Origin: Polyangiaceae bacterium
GTDB lineage: Bacteria > Myxococcota_A > Polyangia > Polyangiales > Polyangiaceae
Assembly: GCA_025936115.1 (NCBI GenBank)
Contig: JAICTZ010000009.1
Coordinates: 124,001-188,000, forward strand
Reading direction: 5' to 3'
DNA length: 64,000 nucleotides
The notes below the pieces were generated by a model, which worked only from the letters and a program-made list of their open reading frames with translations, did not search any database and was not told where the DNA came from. A program made the position numbers and the translations under genes. This document shows positions 60,634 to 64,000 of this stretch, piece after piece. Within the stretch, counting starts at the first letter, position 1. Each line of letters opens with the position of its first letter.

Positions 60634-61320
60634 GTGCACCTCGACGCATCCACGATGCTCGATCTTCGTGAACGCACCCTGCTCGGTGAGCTCGATAGGC
60701 TCAGCAACGCCGATCTGCTCGCGCTCGTGCTCGGCACGGGCAGCGCCGGGGAAAGCGTGGCGAGTCTCGCGAACGACCTGCTCGAAGCCGCAGGCGGCCT
60801 CGACGGCTTGGTGCGGCTCGCTCCGCACGGTATCGCCGCTCGGCGCGGGCTCGGCCCCGCCAAGGCTGCGCGTGTCACCGCGGCGCTCGAGCTCGGAAGG
60901 CGCGCCGCCGTGAGCGGCATGGCGGTGCGCACGACGCTCCTCGGCTCCTTCGACGACGTCGTGTCCTGGGCGCGGCCGCGCTTCGCGAGCCTCGATCACG
61001 AAGAGGTGTGGCTACTCGGGCTCGACGGGCGCAACGCGCTCAAGGCGGCGCGCCGGATCGCCCAAGGCGGCCAACACGGCTGCGCGCTCACGACGCGCGA
61101 CGTGCTCGGGCCGGCGCTGCGCGACGCCGTGAGCGCCATCGTGCTCGTGCACAATCATCCGAGCGGCGACCCGCACCCGAGCACGGAAGACGTGGGGATG
61201 ACGCGCGCGCTCGCGGAGGCATGTCACGTCGTGGGCGTGCCGCTGCTCGACCACGTCATCGTCGCTCGCGGAGGAGCCACCTCGCTCCTCGAGGTCGGCG
61301 CGCTCGAGCCGCTCACCTGA
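60634..61320 (+). CDS. radC: RadC/JAB-domain protein
   Basis: The 228-residue protein has an N-terminal helix-hairpin-helix-like part (LLGELDRLSNADLLALVLGTG, GIAARRGLGPAKAARVTAALELG) and a JAMM metalloprotease motif in IVLVHNHPSGDPHPSTEDVGMT (H-x-H-x10-D). RadC is not in fact a proven DNA repair enzyme; its function is unsettled. GTG 60634 was chosen; GTG 60577 would add Arg-rich codons AGG and AGA rare in this genome, and ATG 60655 is also possible. The 3' end overlaps the next gene's stop by 8 bases. Confidence 0.92.
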   Translation: MHLDASTMLDLRERTLLGELDRLSNADLLALVLGTGSAGESVASLANDLLEAAGGLDGLVRLAPHGIAARRGLGPAKAARVTAALELGRRAAVSGMAVRTTLLGSFDDVVSWARPRFASLDHEEVWLLGLDGRNALKAARRIAQGGQHGCALTTRDVLGPALRDAVSAIVLVHNHPSGDPHPSTEDVGMTRALAEACHVVGVPLLDHVIVARGGATSLLEVGALEPLT

Positions 61321-62650
61321 CGGGACCGACGGACACGCTGTCGCAGCCGAACAAGAGCTCGACTTTGCCCGCAGGGTCGTTTTGGGCGGTCGTGCAGGTC
61401 TCTGGACAGAGCACGACGCGGCCCTCGCCGTCGAATTGCCACCCCGTTTGGCAGTCGGGCGAATCGTCGCGCCCGACGAGCACGTCCCCGCTACCCGAGC
61501 CTGGGGTGTAGATGACGTTCACTTCGTCACGCTGCACGACCTTGCCGTCGGGCGCCGTCACCGGCACGTCGAACGTGCAGGAGGTGATGAGCCCGAGGAT
61601 GCGGGACAGCGCAGCGTTCAGCGCTCCCGCGAAGTCGGAGCTTTGCGACAAATCGATGTGACACCAGTCGGTCCCGCCGCCATTCGAAGCAAGCACCGAG
61701 CAACCTTCGGGCGCGGTGCCGCCTTCGACGGCCGCGAGCGCGAGCCACGGACGCAAGTCGACGTTCGTGGTGCCGTTGCTGACGCTCTCGCTGCCCGGCG
61801 AGCCGATCACGAACGTCCGCACGCCGGCTTGGCGTGCCGCATGGATGTCGTCGATGATGGGCTGCGTGGGCTGCGGGTTGTTCGGCCCGCCGCCCCCTTG
61901 GCAGCCTTTTTTCAGGGTCGGCGCGCCGTCGGTGATGAGCAGCATGAAGCGATTGCCGGTCAGCTTCGAGGCTTGCATGCCGTTCGAGTACGCGTAGTCG
62001 TAAGCGTCGTTCGTGGGCGTGGAACCGTCGGGGCTCGTGTGATCGAGCGAGTTTGCGATCGTGCCGCGCTGCGTCGAGCTCGTGTCGCCGAGCAGACCGA
62101 TCGGAATCATCGCGTCGATGTTGACGCACTGATCGATGGGACGCGCGACATCGCTGCCCGACGTTCTCATGTTCGGATAGTAAAGGACGCCGACCGCCGA
62201 GGTTGCGGGCAGCGAGTCGATGGCGCCGCCGAGTGCGTCGCGCGTGATCTCCCATTTGCTCATGGAAGAGCCGTTCGGGCGATCGTTCATGGAGGCGCTG
62301 GTGTCGACGACGAGCATCAGGACGACCGGCAGGAGCTCGGGCTCGCTGCTCCAGCCGGCGCAGGCTTTGGCGCGCAGATCGTTGGCCGTTTCCATGCTGA
62401 TCGTACCGTTGCCGGAGCTGCCGGCCGTGGCGCCGTCGCTGCCGCCCGTGCTCGTGCTGCTACCGCCCGTGCCGCCGCTGCTCGTGCCGCCCGTCACGGC
62501 GATCGTGCTCGTTCCGCCCGTCGCGCTGGTAGCGCCGGTCGAACCGCCCGTGCCCTGACGGCCGCCGAGCGAGGTGTCGCCCTTGTCGTTCGTGCTCGAA
62601 CCGCAGGCCACGGCCACAAGCGCGAGAGGAATGATTTTCCTTGCCTTCAT
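61313..62650 (-). CDS. vWA-domain lipoprotein
   Basis: The 445-residue product has lipobox VAVACGSS (Cys16), a Gly/Ser/Thr-rich stalk (about 22-85) and a vWA domain (about 105-350) with an intact MIDAS (LMLVVDTSASMNDRP and LLITDGAPTLKKG). Six or more Cys lie outside the domain (QCVNID, KKGCQGG, EGCSVL, TSCTFDV, CETCTTAQ). It likely sits on the outside of the inner or outer membrane and binds a metal-dependent ligand. Converges with radC (8-base overlap of stops). Similar in layout to the gene at 63169. Confidence 0.88.
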   Translation of the reverse strand: MKARKIIPLALVAVACGSSTNDKGDTSLGGRQGTGGSTGATSATGGTSTIAVTGGTSSGGTGGSSTSTGGSDGATAGSSGNGTISMETANDLRAKACAGWSSEPELLPVVLMLVVDTSASMNDRPNGSSMSKWEITRDALGGAIDSLPATSAVGVLYYPNMRTSGSDVARPIDQCVNIDAMIPIGLLGDTSSTQRGTIANSLDHTSPDGSTPTNDAYDYAYSNGMQASKLTGNRFMLLITDGAPTLKKGCQGGGGPNNPQPTQPIIDDIHAARQAGVRTFVIGSPGSESVSNGTTNVDLRPWLALAAVEGGTAPEGCSVLASNGGGTDWCHIDLSQSSDFAGALNAALSRILGLITSCTFDVPVTAPDGKVVQRDEVNVIYTPGSGSGDVLVGRDDSPDCQTGWQFDGEGRVVLCPETCTTAQNDPAGKVELLFGCDSVSVGPVR

Positions 62651-63168
62651 GATTCCTTCTCTCCGGGCCCAGCGCGGCGCAGGTCGACTTAACCTGATGA
62701 AGTAACGTGAAGTAACGCGACAGGACAGGAAGCAGGCACATCAGCATACCGCGCTTCCAGAGCCGTCGCTAGACTCGAGCTCGGCGATCAAGTTCGCGGC
62801 GGCGATCTTTCCTCCCTAGACCGGCAAACTCGAGGCTAGATCCGCTGACGAAAGCAGCGTGCGCGAGCAGAGCCTCCGCCCCGATTTGCCCCACACGCTC
62901 TACCGCGCGTCTAACCTGCGCCTTTGTCCCACATCATTTTCTCGGGAAGGCACATTCCATGGCAGCAATCGCGCCGGCCGTGACCGCGCGAGCGCTCGAA
63001 AGCGAGGCCCGTGACCCTTTCGCTCAGAAACCTGAGGCCGAGTCTCCATTCAGACGCGAGAGGACAAGAAGATGCTGGCTCTGTCGTTCGAGATGCAAGC
63101 AGTCGGGCGTCCACGCTAGACTCTACCGATACGACAGCACTCGCGCTGTGTATTGCCGAGCAGTCACC
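62651..63168. other. Long intergenic region with direct repeats
   Basis: This 518-base region between two divergent vWA lipoprotein genes holds two perfect tandem copies of TGAAGTAACG (62698-62717). They lie about 50 bases upstream of the minus-strand start, where a regulator might bind. The rest is AT-richer than its surroundings, and no gene or RNA structure was recognised. A minus-strand frame at 62911-63114 was not accepted. Confidence 0.45.
62698..62717. repeat. 10-base direct repeat, two copies, probable operator
   Basis: Two adjacent copies of TGAAGTAACG lie 48-67 bases before the start of the vWA lipoprotein at 62650. Tandem repeats in a promoter region are often binding sites for a regulator; function unproven. 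Confidence 0.4.
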
Positions 63169-64000
63169 ATGACGACCTTACGAGCTCTTTCGACGCTGCT
63201 TTGCCTCGCCGCCGCCAGCTCGGCCGCGGGCGTTTCTTGCGCGAGCAAGGACGACCGTTCCCTAGGAAATCCCGCGGGATCCGGCGGTAGCGGCGCTAGC
63301 GGCGGCTCGACGAACATCGCGCTCACCGGCGGCACGAGCGGCACGAGCGGCACGAGCGGCACGGGCGCAACCGACAATGCGGGCGCCGGCGACGGCAGCG
63401 GCGTCGCAGAGTGTTCGTTCGCAGGCCTGAACTGCGGCGGGTCCAGTCTCGAGGCCGACCTCCGCGTCGTCAACATGCTGCTCGTGATCGACAAGTCCGG
63501 CAGCATGACGGACTCGCTCGGGAACGAAGACAAGTGGACCGCGATGAAGAGCGCGCTCGCCGCGTCGCTCGCGCGCGTGGGCGACGAGATGAATTTCGGG
63601 CTCGAGCTCTTTCCGTACTCGCGTTCGCTGACGATCCCCGAAGTCGGCTGCGAGCCGAACTGCTTCGACCTTCCCGACGGCGATGCGGCGATCCTGGTGC
63701 CGCTACGGCCGGGCACCGACGTCACGGGTGAGATCTCGGCTGAGCTCGAAGCGACGAAACCGGGCGGCGGTACGCCGACGGCCAAGGCGTTGAGAAGCGC
63801 CTTCGACTACTTCACGCAGGGCGCAGGTGCGAGCGTTGCCGGCAATAATTACGTGCTGCTCGCGACCGACGGCGGTCCCAACGGCAATAGCTCGCTCACG
63901 TGCGAAGCGGCGACGTGCACGACGAACCTCGACGGGCAGTGCGACGAGGGTAATTGCTGCAGCTTCGACAACACGCATGACCAGTGCCTCGACGACACGA
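63169..64000 (+). CDS. vWA-domain lipoprotein (3' end outside window)
   Basis: ATG 63169 gives at least 277 residues and continues past the window. It has a signal peptide with lipobox-like AAGVSCAS (Cys near 24), a Gly/Ser/Thr stalk (about 35-75) encoded partly by a 9-base repeat (63331-63366), and a vWA domain with a MIDAS in MLLVIDKSGSMTDS and the T in TPTAKAL. LLATDGGPNG supplies the D-G segment. Cys clusters follow (LTCEAATCTT, GQCDEGNCC). Layout matches the gene at 61313-62650, so these are divergent paralogous proteins. Confidence 0.85.
   Translation, partial: MTTLRALSTLLCLAAASSAAGVSCASKDDRSLGNPAGSGGSGASGGSTNIALTGGTSGTSGTSGTGATDNAGAGDGSGVAECSFAGLNCGGSSLEADLRVVNMLLVIDKSGSMTDSLGNEDKWTAMKSALAASLARVGDEMNFGLELFPYSRSLTIPEVGCEPNCFDLPDGDAAILVPLRPGTDVTGEISAELEATKPGGGTPTAKALRSAFDYFTQGAGASVAGNNYVLLATDGGPNGNSSLTCEAATCTTNLDGQCDEGNCCSFDNTHDQCLDDT
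63331..63366 (+). repeat. 9-base tandem repeat, four copies
   Basis: Three perfect and one changed copy of GGCACGAGC encode a Gly-Thr-Ser run in the lipoprotein stalk. Confidence 0.85.

Noticed and set aside
62911..63114. 67-residue minus-strand frame in the vWA intergenic region
   Set aside because: No ribosome site, atypical codon use and no recognisable feature.
1..64000. tRNA, rRNA, CRISPR, IS elements and attachment sites
   Set aside because: No cloverleaf, rRNA sequence, repeat-spacer array or transposase was found by eye; a covariance-model and HMM search would be decisive.

Overview
The window is very GC-rich DNA with dense, GC-ending codon use and frequent GTG/TTG starts. Its gene content points to a myxobacterium, most likely the Polyangiales/Sorangium side of Myxococcota (inference). 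The markers are several eukaryote-like Ser/Thr kinases, FHA domains, many lipoproteins with long Gly/Ser/Thr-rich linkers, VIT-vWA proteins, a thrombospondin-type-3 outer-membrane protein and an Omp85 protein. I saw no tRNA, rRNA, IS element, prophage or CRISPR array. It reads as chromosomal backbone with lineage-specific genes.

Layout. 0-7.4 kb: thioesterase end, universal stress protein, an FHA/metallo-beta-lactamase pair, then an ECF sigma factor overlapping a giant anti-sigma/FecR/VIT/vWA protein. 7.4-16.5 kb: TerC-like transporter and amylomaltase (malQ), an Omp85 operon, a precorrin-2 dehydrogenase-like gene, a kinase-FHA-degenerate-GGDEF protein, and lipoproteins. 16.6-29 kb: kinase/phosphatase/fructosamine-kinase operon, SDR, greB, AsmA-like protein, Uma2 nuclease, gluQ and a POT transporter. 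29.1-29.3 kb: a candidate sigma-54-driven small RNA ending in a strong terminator. 29.3-35.3 kb: GYF/GAF-like protein, TrmA-family methyltransferase, fatty-acid hydroxylase, DUF2254, miaE and YjbQ. 35.4-40.6 kb: a secreted three-gene operon (S55 peptidase, beta-propeller, Cys-rich lipoprotein). 41-53.3 kb: a third kinase, ComEA-like protein, hisG, murA, a TSP3 outer-membrane protein with an apparent ATC start, HEAT protein, GNAT, xseB and a CinA-like protein. 53.3-57.4 kb: a bufferin-type RiPP operon (DoxX, Cys-repeat precursor, DUF692 maturase, DUF2063 partner), facing a locus with a decayed NADH dehydrogenase fragment and a NrsF-like anti-sigma protein. 57.5-64 kb: Fic protein, glycogen debranching enzyme, RadC and two vWA lipoproteins.

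Themes. Signalling is rich: three kinases, two FHA proteins, one ECF/anti-sigma pair and one orphan NrsF-like protein. Glycogen/maltodextrin metabolism appears twice (malQ and the debranching enzyme). The strongest candidates for something new are the bufferin-type operon with its duplicated CKGQxxC core, the candidate sigma-54 RNA, and the sigma factor coupled to a roughly 1,390-residue anti-sigma fusion. All functional calls come from reading motifs by eye; no database search was run.
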